Shown here: one piece after another, positions 10,723 through 23,300 of the stretch | Numbering within the stretch: position 1 is the stretch's first letter | How the letters are laid out: the number at the start of each line of letters is the position of its first letter | Assembly (NCBI GenBank): GCA_914767715.1 | Contig: OU612070.1 | Coordinates: 25,224,025-25,284,024 of the forward strand | Direction of reading: 5' to 3' | From: Membranipora membranacea | Taxonomy: Eukaryota > Bryozoa > Gymnolaemata > Cheilostomatida > Membraniporidae | DNA length: 60,000 nucleotides | Made by a program: the position numbers and the translations under genes | Notes under the pieces: generated by a model | What the model saw: the letters and a program-made list of their open reading frames with translations, nothing else | The model's database searches: none | What the model was told of the DNA's origin: nothing

Positions 10723-13700
10723 CCGTCAATCCTTTCCTAGTTTTATTTATTAATTATACCTCTCCACAACTTTGATTGTGATGCTTGTAAATATTTAAAT
10801 ATGCTGACTGACGTACGTCGCTGCCAACGCTACCATCTATTCTGTACCACACCAAACTCTCACTATTGCTCTGTTGATGGTAGATTAACACATTTACTAT
10901 AAATATGTATTAGATTGTTCAATAATAACACGATTCTACCTATGTTTGGTTATTGTTGATTTTCAATCCCTACTTTACAGCCACACATTTATATTCCAGT
11001 TCTTCTACACCTCTGGTTTGCCATCAAGTTATAATAATACGCATGAATATGATTCTCTAATATGTCTGCAGCTATTCTAAATGTAGTTTTTATGATTACA
11101 CGTTTAGCTCTTGTTTCGCCGCCGCAGTGTTGCTTGATTTCATTTTGTTAAATGCAGGAGCTGCTGCGGTGATCAGACTCCCCTAGCTAATCGCTCCTCA
11201 ATCCCTGCAGCAGCAGCGCTATTTCTACTGACTGACCTGTCTGTGAGAAAAGTTTGTCTATACTGATACGGGTGGTACAGGCTCACCAACTTACACTTTT
11301 CAAGTGCATGCCAAACACCAAACATCCCATCCTAGATCCCAGCCAGTGTCGTGTTACTTCAGCTGATGCTAGCTAGGGTAGATACAAGCTAATGATCTCG
11401 GATCACCTAATAATATTCAGTTCAACCTGTGTTGTGAGTTTTCTTTTAATCCTTTACATGTGTTAAAAGTTTTGACATTTCTTGGCCTCCCAAATTGCTA
11501 AGTGACATTCACACACCACCCGCTATAACCAGCTGCATTGCTAGTTCTCATCATAAATTTAAACAGTTAAAATCTTGTCCCTGGTATGATGCATTTTGTG
11601 TCTGCTAACCAATTTGTTCCGTAGAAGTAACTTAGTCTGAGACTCTGTCAGTTCTTCTGAAGATGAATAGATAGAATAGATAATTATCGAAAATCAGCAA
11701 CATCAAAACCGTAAGCAAGATCATAGCATATATCACATAATAATACATAATGATTATCAACATGGTAAAACTGCACACAGCATATTCATAGTAACTCGCA
11801 AATTTTAAGCATGAAAATCCTGGCCTGTTTGGCCTCCGTGTAATGAGCTTTTTGTGTAGAAGAGATAGCTGGTGATAGTATGTGCTAGAGTTGATAGCCT
11901 CGAGAGTCCAACCACATCCACCAAGGTAGAACGGTGCTATGAAAAAGTATTACAGAATACGGACAGGCAGATTGTGAGATTAGGTACAGACAGGAAATGA
12001 GGTACATCTACCTTAACAAAAATTAACCCATCGTACTGATCCTTACTATTTGAGCTTAGATTCACATGTTCCCATTGCACACTGAAGAGGAAAAATATGG
12101 AAGAATAAGTTGCCACTAAATTTGTTGTTGACATGGCATGCCATTGATATTGACATTGTTGGTCCCTGAGCTTTGTACCACCATAATGATGCACTGTAGA
12201 TTTAGGGCATAACCAGATTTATTGTGTAGAGGAGAAAAAGAGTCCCAAGTAACTGGATGGTCGTTAGTCAGCATTCCAGAGCAAACTCTAAGTTGGTAGT
12301 CAACTGTCGCAAACATTCTAGTCACTCAAACTGCCTCGTAAGTCGTACACAAGTAACACAAACAAAGTTAAGTCAATTTCTATCAAGTTAAATTTATTAT
12401 ATGTATAAATTTATGTGTGGAAGGTGCATACTTGTACTGTTTTCTTGTTGGCTTGTTGTTTGTTGAGGATTGTTCCAGGCACACTCTTAGCTGTCCTATG
12501 AATGTGGCTGTCTTAACCTACCTCTCTACTTAATCTGGTCAGTTCATCACATAACTTACTCCAACAATCTGCTATCTTTTGGTAAGCAAGTTATCAATTT
12601 TTCTCTACCCAACTTTGAACAATTCTGTTCTGACTGTCTATCAAATTCATTATCTGATCGTTTAACGAAGCCCCATTTCAGCCTGCTCAATTTTGTTTAG
12701 TTTCGGCATTGTTTCATGCTGTGATGCTTTCAGTGTACATCCTGATGAAGTCGTATTATGATATCGATGTGCTCATATAGGCTAGAGTGATTACTACAGT
12801 CATCCTAAACTTACCTCAGTGGAGACGGATCATCTGATAGATGACATCACAAGAGTTTTGTTATTTTTGCGTAAATAGACCAGGGTACAGAGAAAACTGT
12901 ATACTGCTGTTATGAGCCCTCGGTAAATCACACCCCCACCGAGCTGCAGCTGTGCTGCTAACCGGTGGTGCCCTGATAGCAGGGGATGCGGTGACCGCTC
13001 ACAGCAATCCTGGGTCTGCAATTCTAACGTATTTTCTACAATATTCAGTCAATCATATTTGGGAAACGAAATAAACATCTTATTTAAAATTGTAAAATCA
13101 TTCTGGATTTGTTGATCATACTGTAACACATACTGTCTACTTTAGGTCAGGTGGAAATCGTAGCCTTTTTGCTTATGGTTGATCTAGTTAAATTCATTGC
13201 TAGCTTACATTTACTCTCTCATTTATGTAGTGCTAGCCAGGGAGTAACTCCTTGGTGTTAGCTGAACCAACTTGGATTGAAACAATAATAGAGTTGCTCA
13301 AAATGACCAGGTCCTTAAAATTGCTATTCTTCAATAGGGTGGAGAATTTTTGAATAATACGACGCAAGTGTATCTGATAAAAATCATCACAATGATTAAT
13401 CTGATTTTGGCATCTTGAACAAACCAAGATTTGCTCCATGAACTAACTATTACACTGTAAAATGTTTGGCATGTGAATCAATGAGCTAAGCATTCAAGAT
13501 CCGAGTCAGATGATTTTGTTCAACACCAATACCCAGCCTGTCTTAACAATCTTTGTAAAGATTAACTAGCCATCGCTATGCCCAGGATTTGTGGCTGAGC
13601 TTACACTTGGTTAACCTGCTCCCTGTGTTCAATTAAGAGTTGTCTGCCCCTCATGCAGAAAGGGGATATAACTACAACTAGAACAATCGCATGAAGTATT

Positions 13701-14207
13701 TGGCAAGTTGTAGCTGGGAGGGTGTCCCATGTGATAAGTTTGAATCAGACACTGGAACTGAACTGCAATCATGGTAGTATTTGGGTTTGCTAACAACTTA
13801 GTAAACATGTCTGACATTACCCTAATTTCATTGGGGAAATATTACATCAACATTCTTATTTCTCTTGTATTCCAATTTTCGTGTTTAGGAAAAAGTTGGT
13901 TTGGGCAAAGTTTTGGCTTTAGATTTCTGAATGAATTCGGCTCTGTTTGGCCAACATTTCATTATTGAATGCTAAATACTGACTGAATAAAAATGTTTTT
14001 GAAAAAAATCTGTATTTGACAGTAAAGGGCAAGATCATTGACTTACATTGTGTGAATATTTCCATCCTGCAGGAAAATCGAACTTCGACCTACAATCAGC
14101 GATCAAACTAAATCCACACTTTTGCTTCGTTCAAATCAGTGCTCGTCCTGTATCCATAGGTTGGCTTAAAGTTCAATTCAGTTCAAATTTGAGATCCGCG
14201 GTTAGCC

Positions 14208-14263
14208 GAAACCAAAATATCCCATTGCATTAGTGATAAGCTGAAACCAAAATATCCCATTGC
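14208..14263 (+). repeat. Short direct duplication, 35-bp spacing
   Basis: The core ACCAAAATATCCCATTGC occurs twice, starting inside 14208-14228 and 14243-14263. It looks like a local slippage duplication with no other visible role. Confidence 0.7.
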
Positions 14264-15611
14264 CTAAATAGTGAAAAGCTGTTGTTCTGGTACTCCATGT
14301 ATAACATGTTCCAAAAAAATGCCGAATAAAGAATTATAATAAGAAAAGCAATTTATTCAAAATATTCATTTTTCTTATTCCTGGAGGTCAAATAACAAAG
14401 CCAGCAAAACTTATATTAGATTTTTTGATGAAAAAAGCTTCAATTGGCCATGGGGGAGAGAATGATTGGGCAGCGACTTTTTACAAAAATTTCATATGAG
14501 TAAGATATTTCAGGTTTTTAATACCCTGTAGGGGGAAAAGTATACGTGGGAGGAATGTTTGCCTCTACGCACACGCTTGTAATATCTAAATTTTATTCTA
14601 GCTAACATTTACCCGCCAATCCCCCCCAAATTTAGAGCTAGCTAAAATGAAGTCACCTCCAAACTCGCTTGGGTGGGCATGTGTTGTAAATTTGTGTTTC
14701 ATTCAGTCAATGAACACCCTCTCCTGAGGGAGTAATGATTTTATGTGGTTAATTGTTGGGTACTGTCCTGAAAGGGCTCAATCCCGCTATAAGCAAAAGC
14801 AACGCTTAAAGTTCTGATTGTGGAAATCTTTTAAATGGAAGGTCCTCTTACCATGGCAAGAGATGACTGGATGAGGCTACTTATCATATAATAATGATAA
14901 CAATATTCTTTTCTTTGTGAAGTTGTGTTGCCCTACTTCTCATAAAGCCTGATAACCAACGGATCGAATGAGAAATTTAACAAGGCGGTTTGAGAAGTAT
15001 ACCCGCAGATTTCTGTAACCAAAGCTCTTTGCTAAGCGTTATCACGTGACTGGCTGCCATCATAACAGGAAACGGTCAACACATGTGAGTGAAGAATTGT
15101 TTTATGATGAAGGAATAACAACAAGTTCTGAAGAACACAGAATCATACAACAGTGCAACCTGTGTTGAAATACAACAGGCTAGGTTCAGACCATAGCAGA
15201 GATACTTATTATTAGAGGTGAGATAAAGTTAATCATAGTCAATGATTACCTATCTTATTATACTAACAAACTGAACAAATACTATTTTGTATTTATATAT
15301 TTATTAGTAATAATAATTATTCAACTTCTGGTCAGGGCTACATTCATATGGCATCTGTTACAAGCATGTATACTTTGCTAATGTCCTTGATAATTTCATT
15401 ATATGATATTAAAGTTATTCTTGTATATTATATATGGCAGTCATTATGTATCTCACTATGAGTATGACCAAGGAGTACTCCAATTTGCTATGACTAGTCA
15501 CTAGCATCTAGGTTGATCACACTACCTTACCTTGAGTGACTCTCCTCTTATTTTTTACTGTGGTTGTACTCTCTCTAGGCATATTTATATATATAAATAA
15601 TATAAGTCTAG

Positions 15612-15635
15612 CCAATCCATCTTTGGATGGATTGG
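15612..15635. repeat. Perfect 10-bp hairpin with 4-base loop
   Basis: CCAATCCATC pairs perfectly with GATGGATTGG around the loop TTTG. No T-run follows that would suggest a Pol III terminator. Its role is unknown. Confidence 0.6.
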
Positions 15636-16255
15636 AGCATTGTTGTCTGAGACCATCCCATATTTACTAGTACTAGTAGTAAATTAGTCATGACTTCAGA
15701 AACTACTGCTTGCTTGTTGCGTTATTATACTATAGACAGTGATAATGCCTACTCTATATATTAATTTTACTTCTACTAACTGTTAGCTACTATCACTAAG
15801 CTAGCAGACAGCACTCAGCCAAATTCACTACCATGTATATCTCGGTCTTGTTGAATCAGAATGGGAAGCGTCCATAACTGACGCATCGTGATAATAAATA
15901 TGAAAAGATTGCAGCCAAGGTTTTGAGCTCGCAGAGTTTTATGACATGGTGGGAATTTATACTCATCTCTTTTCATCAATAAAGAGTAAATAGGATTACC
16001 AAATCTAAGAAATGGGAAAATCTGATATGTTCTTGCTCTTCAATATGTTGGTTTCCTATAGACTTTTGGCGGGTTTCATAAGGTGTGGTTTCTGCTCTTT
16101 GATGCCGCAAACCTTTTAGTTTGTATATTTATTAGCAGAAGCTCAATGATAATAATAAATGGTGATGAAACCACGTGAAATAAATAACAAAGATTTTTTG
16201 CCGCGGCTTTTGTCATCTAGACCTGAAAAGTAAAACTCATAGATCAGGGTCAGCA

Positions 16256-16386
16256 CTAAACCAAGTCATGTCCATTTGTCTGCATTCTGTATTCTGCTCT
16301 CTATCCGCTGGTCACGCTGCTGCGTGTGACCAGTGGAAGGGAGCAACTGGAATGCAGGCAATCGGATTAAACTTGCAATCTAGGTC
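16256..16386. mobile_element. Palindromic MITE, copy A
   Basis: An imperfect palindrome of about 130 bp. The centre is a near-perfect hairpin (GCTGGTCACGC / GCGTGTGACCAGT) and the outer arms are CTGCATTC/GAATGCAG. The outer CCAAGT...GGTCA ends, the CTGCATT/AATGCAGGC arms and the GGGAGCAACT block recur in the element at 45055-45195, which makes this a dispersed nonautonomous element rather than a microRNA gene. GGTCAGCAC occurs on both flanks and may be a target-site duplication. Confidence 0.65.
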
Positions 16387-18322
16387 AGCACATACTTTGT
16401 CTAGTTGCCCCAAGAGTTTATATTCCAATATTTCAAATTAAACTGTAAATTGTAACTACATCAATGGGACAACATTAGTGTAACTTTGAAGGTACTTTAG
16501 TGTAACTCAATTGGCCAACTGTCGCTAGCTGCTATACACAAGTAAAACTGAGTTTTGGTTAATAGACGTTTTACAGTATGTGTCATTAATTAAGCCAATG
16601 CTACCTGCTAATTATTATAATAATGTTCATGTTCACATATTCTTATGGTTTGATGAAGTTCAATTTGGAAAATATTTTGTAAGCGTGTATGAGGAAACAT
16701 GTGTGTACAAATATTAATTTACTCATACTGGTCGTAGATTGATCAGATGGACAATTGTACCAAATCTCTATGGGATGGATGATTTCCTCCTCCTTCTGTT
16801 TGATATGACTCAGTTTTCAATAAAACTTTATTCATGAGTGACACTCTATAAACGCGTTGAGATGTGCCAGGATGAAGTAAGTCATGCTTTTTTTTTAGTG
16901 AAAAAAAACAAAACAGCACTACATTTAATACCAATTAAATCCCTAGTCTGGTCAAGGAGTTTGAAAACCTCCCTGGTCTGGTGTAGGTTGGTTTTCTATT
17001 TGATATTTATAATTATTTATATTGCACTATTTCGTCATGTACAATCAACAATCTTATCAAATCTTACAGCTCTCCATAATTTTTTTCCATTATCTTGAAG
17101 ACCTAATCCAAATTAAGTTGTCAATTAAAAATAATAAATAATTTTGGTGAACCTATTCAGTGTTGTAGTTAGCAAATGGCAAATGCAGCAACAATATTGT
17201 TCATACAAGGCGCACAGATTTTTTCCAGCATCAACGAAAAAGCTAAATTTACTTGCTGAATTGAATTTCATTTTGTAGTATTACATGTAGTATGTCTCTG
17301 AAAACAGTAACCTTTTCTAGGAATTATTTGCAGCTTGAGTCTTTTCTTGAGATATATTGCATATCCTCAGAGAAAACTAGAACTGCGATACAATGGATAT
17401 AAGCTGATTATATATGATGAGTTTTATTGATGCTATTTATCGCTATTTGACATTGCCACTTCCACAGCAGAGCTCCCAACAGCAGAGCATTACTTGTTGT
17501 TACTTTTCGTTGTTTCGACTGACTGAGTTATTACGACAACTGCTAAACTACTGGCTGCTATATATATTCACCCTAATATCCTCCTGTTGTCAAGTAAATT
17601 GATTATCTGTTGCCAGGTAACTAAACATCAATGAAATCTGGTTGCTATGGCAGTGATCATCACATGGTTATATTGCTGATCTATGATTGGCCGATTGTGA
17701 GATAATTGGGTTCTCCCCCTTCATGATGATATGTAGTGATTGACTAGAGGTTCTAAGTGACTTGCAGGGTACTATCAGTCAGCTATATTTGGATATTATA
17801 GTGTGAGAATTTGTGAGTGTTAATCTCTGACATGCAGGAGGTGAGTTTTTTTCCAGCTTTTATGCTGTAGTGTAGTATATATGTTTGTTATCACAGGTCT
17901 CATAATAGGTTATGAGAAGTAGCCATACTTAGGCCTATTAACTGAGGGGAGTGAGTTAGAGTTAGGTGTCCGGAGGCTTATGTATTGTAGATTTTGCTAC
18001 TCTCATCTTTCAAGGACCAGAGCCTGATTTGGCGTGACATCATGATCAAAGTTAGCTGCGAGCGTTGATGACTCTGGGGATTGCTTCCCCTTCAACCCGC
18101 TGTGCTATCTGTATCCAAATGATCACATGTATTTAGATCTGACCTGGCTTTGTAGAGCACTCTTGAGCTGAACTGTCATGTTGTTCTGCGGGTCATAATG
18201 ATATCTATATCTGATTACAAATCGTGCTGTTTGGTCCTATGACTATCAGGTAGACGATATCATATATGTGTGTTATTATGGCACTTTGTGATCTGATCAG
18301 TGTCATTGAGGACGTGAAGTTT

Positions 18323-18388
18323 CAACGTGAGAATACAGGTGCTGCGCTCTTGCAGGGGTCTTTCACAAGAAATGTCACTCTCACGTTG
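18323..18388. repeat. Long-loop stem with perfect 10-bp arms
   Basis: CAACGTGAGA and TCTCACGTTG are exact complements separated by 46 bases. The stem lies inside a 70-codon open frame that I do not recognise. Confidence 0.45.
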
Positions 18389-20099
18389 ATAGGCACTTTA
18401 CAGCTATATGGATATGTCACTTCGGAAAAACCTGAGGCAGTTACAACAAAACAAGTTGATTCCAATCTAGATGGCTAATTTGTCCCCCTATTGTTGTCAT
18501 CCAATGTGTAATGTAGCCACAGAGTCTATTATGTAGTCTGCTGTTGATATGACTGTGTAACACATTAGCAGAGATAGATAGTCCTGCGCTATGAGTAAGA
18601 ATGACATCTCTGGATTAGTACATAATATAATAATATTCTCTCAGCTCAATAGTAAATAACCCTGTCTATCTTGTTATACAAGGAGTGAGTGAGGGGGATT
18701 TTAATCTCACAAGTAAACATAAAACTGCTATGTATTTATCTTAAACATGGAGATGACATGTTAGGGCAGGTGTGTGTATGTGTATGGTATGTTTATATTA
18801 CGGTGTGTATGTATGGTAGGCCTTATGTACTTTTGTGATATTAGATTTGCCGTTTTGTTCAGGCATACCAGGTTCTCTGTGAAGTCAATAAGTGGATAGG
18901 AATGACAATGCGCTTCATCTTTGTTAGTTTCCTCATTTATATTTTTATGCTATGTTGTTTAATGGCAATACCAGAGCATATAGATAGATATCTCCATCTT
19001 TTATTCTCTTTCATACACAAACTTCACATCATGATAATGCAAACAGGTTGTGATTTTCGGCCATCTTCCAATCTTATAGCTACGAGCTCCATGAGTAACA
19101 TTACAGATTATTGTGGCTACTTTATCCTCAGCGCTAACCGCCATGTTGTTTTGATGTCTCCAAGGATGAATGCACACGTAGATATAAATGATGAGCAGCG
19201 GTGATACATTATAGGATGTGGGAATGTAGCGTTGGTTACTAAATATGTTACTAGTTGAAGGAGACTAACTGTTGTAGAAGGGTAATTTTGATCATGCTCC
19301 AATGATAATAACACACATGTATAATATGCTATATGATTGATATACTGGGCTATGGACAAAGATACTAAATACTTGCTATGATACTACTGAGGATTGATTA
19401 AAACTCTATCAGTGTTTGATTTGTTGATACAAGATTTTATCTCCTTTGAGGTCAAAGTGAAAATGCGGCAAATAGTTTCTTATCCAAGGCCAGCACTAGT
19501 ATGTTATTGAAGACAAAATTGTTTTGAAGCATCAAAGAGGGTTATGTGGGTACTTGCTTATGTTACAAATAGACTTTAAAATAATATAATGTTGTTCTAT
19601 GGCTTCATCCTAAAATTGATATGGTGAATTGGCCGAAATTGATGACAGATTTCCAAACAAGATTAAATTACATTTTCATTCACCAACAGTGCCCAATTAG
19701 CAGCTTAATTCTGAGACTAGATTGCTTGTTTACAATTCATAATCCCATATAAACCAGATTACCGCCCAGATGCAAGAAACTACTGATGGCCCTACGCTTT
19801 GAAGTCCCCCCCTTCTAACAATAAAATGTTTTATTTTACCAAGGTGTGCTGGAGAGCCTGGAATAGGCTTGGCCTCAAGTCGCAGGCTCTTGTAGAATAA
19901 ATAAGCTCTATAATTAACCTGTCCGATAATTACATGATGCCAGCCTAGCTTATCCATATCATCAGTATAATGTATAGTAGTACTCATGTAACGTATTATA
20001 TACCTGCAGCAGACTTATAATAAGGTGTTGTTTACATGTTGCCTAGCATTTCATTATAAGTGTGGAGCTACTGAACAGTACAGACTGGTTCAGTGTTCA

Positions 20100-20323
20100 G
20101 TCTTTGTGTGTCATCAGATCTGGTCGTGTTAGAATCGTCTCAGCCGTACAGAGAAACTCTTTATTTACTCTGAGATATCCACTTAGGTATCAGCTGCTGC
20201 CTCCTGCTGCTGCCCCTGGCTAACATCTTAGAGACTCTCTTAGTTTTTCTGTACTGATTTATATCTGCTGCTCTCCGCCGCTGTCCCAGATTGTTCTGGT
20301 AATCTCTGGCTAGTTTTGACAAG
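20100..20323 (+). promoter_or_regulatory. Putative 5' untranslated region of the forkhead gene
   Basis: The sequence upstream of the first coding ATG is CTG-rich (CAGCTGCTGCCTCCTGCTGC) with no obvious splice acceptor close to the ATG. I infer transcribed leader. No clear TATA box was assigned and the transcription start is unknown. Confidence 0.35.
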
Positions 20324-23300
20324 ATGAGGCGTCAGAAAAGAAAAGAGAAGATGGTGATGTTTACTCAGAGGATGACTCATTGGATTAACAACGCCATGAG
20401 TGAGGTAAGAACTCCACAGGCGTACAGGCGGTATCTGACATCACATATTACCTGTGTGGTTATCTGTGTGTTGTGAGGCAATCTCTGCCTTGATGGAGGG
20501 TGAAACATCTTGTACTGTGATTCAGTCGGGGTAAGATTTGTTGTATGATGATGATGGTACATAGTTGGGATATCTTTTCCCTTTATATCAAGGTTCTGAT
20601 CATGTCACTTCATTGTTGTGACTATCATTGACTGGAGCTGTTTTTCTGTGTTATCAGGTAATGTGTAAAACATTGATATCGATTTGAGCCTGTCTATCAG
20701 TCTGTAACTGAAATACATTTACTGGAAAGAAAGGGGAATATGGACATGATATGCTGAAGTGAGTTTTTCTCTGTTGCTCCAGGAAGTTTTTTTCTCTAGG
20801 CCTTATAGGGTTTTCTGACTTCTTAGTATTCATTATCAATAGGTTTGTAAGTTATTGTATTATGTCAGCTGTTTATGTGTCAGCATTGCTTAGAAATGCT
20901 GATCAAATATTGGAGATGTTTGGACTGCTGCCAAACGTGTTTATTGTTCTCTCTGTTATTTTATAAATCACTTGATATTGTAGTAGTTTTTGTACTCGAC
21001 CAGGAATTTTGAATTATTGATGGCATAGTGGGTTAAACATCCTTATGGATGAATAACACCTTTCCTTTTACAAACTCCTTCTGCTCAACGAACTACTAAA
21101 GCTGAACTGCCACAATTATATACAGCAAATTGTGGAAAGTACCGATCATCCGCTCAGACCACATCTTGCCATACGAGATCAAAACATCAGACACTCATCG
21201 AGAAGATCAGATAAATGTGTGTATATACAGAAATGTAGGACAGAGAAGAGGAATTGTGCCATCTTAGTGAACCATAAATACAATGACTTTTAATTTTTCT
21301 ATATTATGATTGTTTTTACCTCAGAACCAGTTTTTACAGTTTTTACAGTATTACATTTTTATTTACCAAGGGGCATTTTTTGTCTGTTATTGTAAGCATT
21401 CTCGGATGAGAAGTTTTAAAATTAAAACAAACAAAACAAACCAAAAACCTACAAGCTAAAAACAGTCTGTCACTGTGATCTGGTCATAATTTATCGTATC
21501 TATAATTCAAAATATTTACATTGTATTTCACCCTAGTTGTTATTCGGTTGCATTTACTTACACAATAACAATGGAATATGCTAACAATATAAGAAGTTAG
21601 ATAAGGTAGTTCACCCGCAGCCCGTCAGGTGATAGGGGGAGCTGATACCAAGCCTGAGAACAGTAGTCGGACAGGTCATGATCCAGGTGTTGTTTATCCG
21701 TTGTTAGGATACTGTATCATCTCGCAGTAAATTCTCACACTGATAATAATAACTCAACTATTCTTATGGTTTCTCAGCATGTGGCAGCTTGTCTGAGTTA
21801 TCTAAGGAACTGTTTTATTGTTTCACTTTGGTAAGCTAAGGTCTTAGATTTCAGCTGTTGTGCATATATTATAAGTTTACTGATTCAGACTGATCTGATT
21901 TTGTTATAGATAAAGAACGGGGTGGTAGAGATGCCCAGTATTATTAGCGGTATCATGTTACCCCCTCCAGGCTCTGTGATACTACGTCCTGCTGCCGCCC
22001 CTTCTCTAGGGGGTGGAGGCGGAGGTCACACACCCCCACATATGGACGAGGATGATCTACCCTCCAATCTGATGATCGCTGATGATGATAAGATGGACAC
22101 TTCAGACGAGCAGTCAAAACTGAGTAAACAGAAGCTGATGGATACTCTGAGCTTCTCTTTCCCGGCAGGTTCTCTCGCCTCTGTTCTCAACAAGGTAAGT
22201 CAGCTGTAGTCATATGAGCCACTTCGGTCATTTATGTTATAGATGACACTCATTACTAACTTCTAAAAAACTAACTTGGACCTATCCACAGCATGTTGAA
22301 AGACCACCCCTCAAGGTGGCCCTGTAATTGACCTGTCAGTCCAAGGCAAGCCAGTATATTGACCCCTGCAGGATATCTACTCTTGTATCTGCCTTAGTCT
22401 GAGCCCCCCAAGACTCTTGTCCCCAGCCTATGATCACCCAGTGAGCTCACATCTCTTATTGTTGTATAACAGGTGAAGGCTGAAGATGATCCGCTGAGTC
22501 AGAGCTGCTTCTCTCAGATCAGACTGGATAAGGGAGAAGACTTTGAGGACGACGAGCTCACAAGCTTAGACTGGTTACATGATACAAATCTACTCAAGAA
22601 TATCAGCGGCAGTAACAGGCTCTGTCCCTCACCCCTCAGCTCTGATGATGATCTCTCGGATCTCGACTATGAGTCAGGTTAGTTTGTTACAGGCCTCCCT
22701 ATTGGTCAGCCTATTGAGAGCCTTAATCGGTGAGACATAAAGTGGTGGGCTGATTGAGACTGAAACTCCACTTCTGTTGTATGAAAGTATCCTTGAGATA
22801 TGCAGGTCTGATATGCAGGTTTGTTATGCAGGTCTGATGCCCAATCTATTGTTTGCATTAACAGTATACTGGTTTATACAGGTACAGTCATGAAAACGCA
22901 TATACTGGTATATACAAGTTTGTTTCTGTTTGTGCCATTGAGGGGCCACTAGATCCTAGATCTCTGCGGTGACATACCAGATAGCAAACATTTTAACATT
23001 TAGTTTTATACTTCTGTGTTTAGGCAAGGAGAATGACTCACTGAACTCTAGTTTTAACAGCAGTAACTCACCGCTGCCTCACCCATCACATATACCATAC
23101 AATCCACAGAAACACGTCAACAGTAAACCTCCATACAGTTTCTCCTGTCTTATATTTATGGCCATCGAAGAATCAGCCGAGAAAAAACTCCCTGTCAAGG
23201 TAAGTTGTCAAATATTTATTATTTGATCATATTTATCACATTATTTTGAACATATGAGTTGGAAGTGAAACAGTAATTTGGTCTAACTGTAGAATTGCTG

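Larger units (their letters stand above)
1860..10725 (+). repeat. Decayed tandem array of a two-module P/H repeat
   Basis: At least seven copies of a conserved block of about 200-250 bp (module P) recur at intervals of roughly 0.85-1.6 kb, all in one orientation. Four of them are followed by a compact hairpin block (module H), and a fifth H block stands alone. The spacers between copies share little obvious sequence, so purifying selection on the modules or recent spread of the modules alone is possible. P starts with an E-box CAGCTG abutting an AT-rich TATA-like stretch and then TCTCCCCTGCTGATTATTTA, conserved in all copies. No copy has a conserved reading frame. The array could be a cluster of noncoding RNA genes or remnants of a nonautonomous transposon. 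I do not recognise the family. Confidence 0.75.
10726..20100. other. Gene-poor stretch
   Basis: No protein-coding gene is recognised on either strand. Apart from the small repeats and hairpins listed separately, it holds AT-rich unique sequence and a GT-rich patch near 18.77-18.83 kb. Undetected 5' noncoding exons of the downstream forkhead gene could lie at the right end. Confidence 0.5.

Noticed and set aside
16290-16360. MicroRNA precursor
   Set aside because: The hairpin is the core of a palindromic element with a second copy at 45055, so a MITE is the better explanation.
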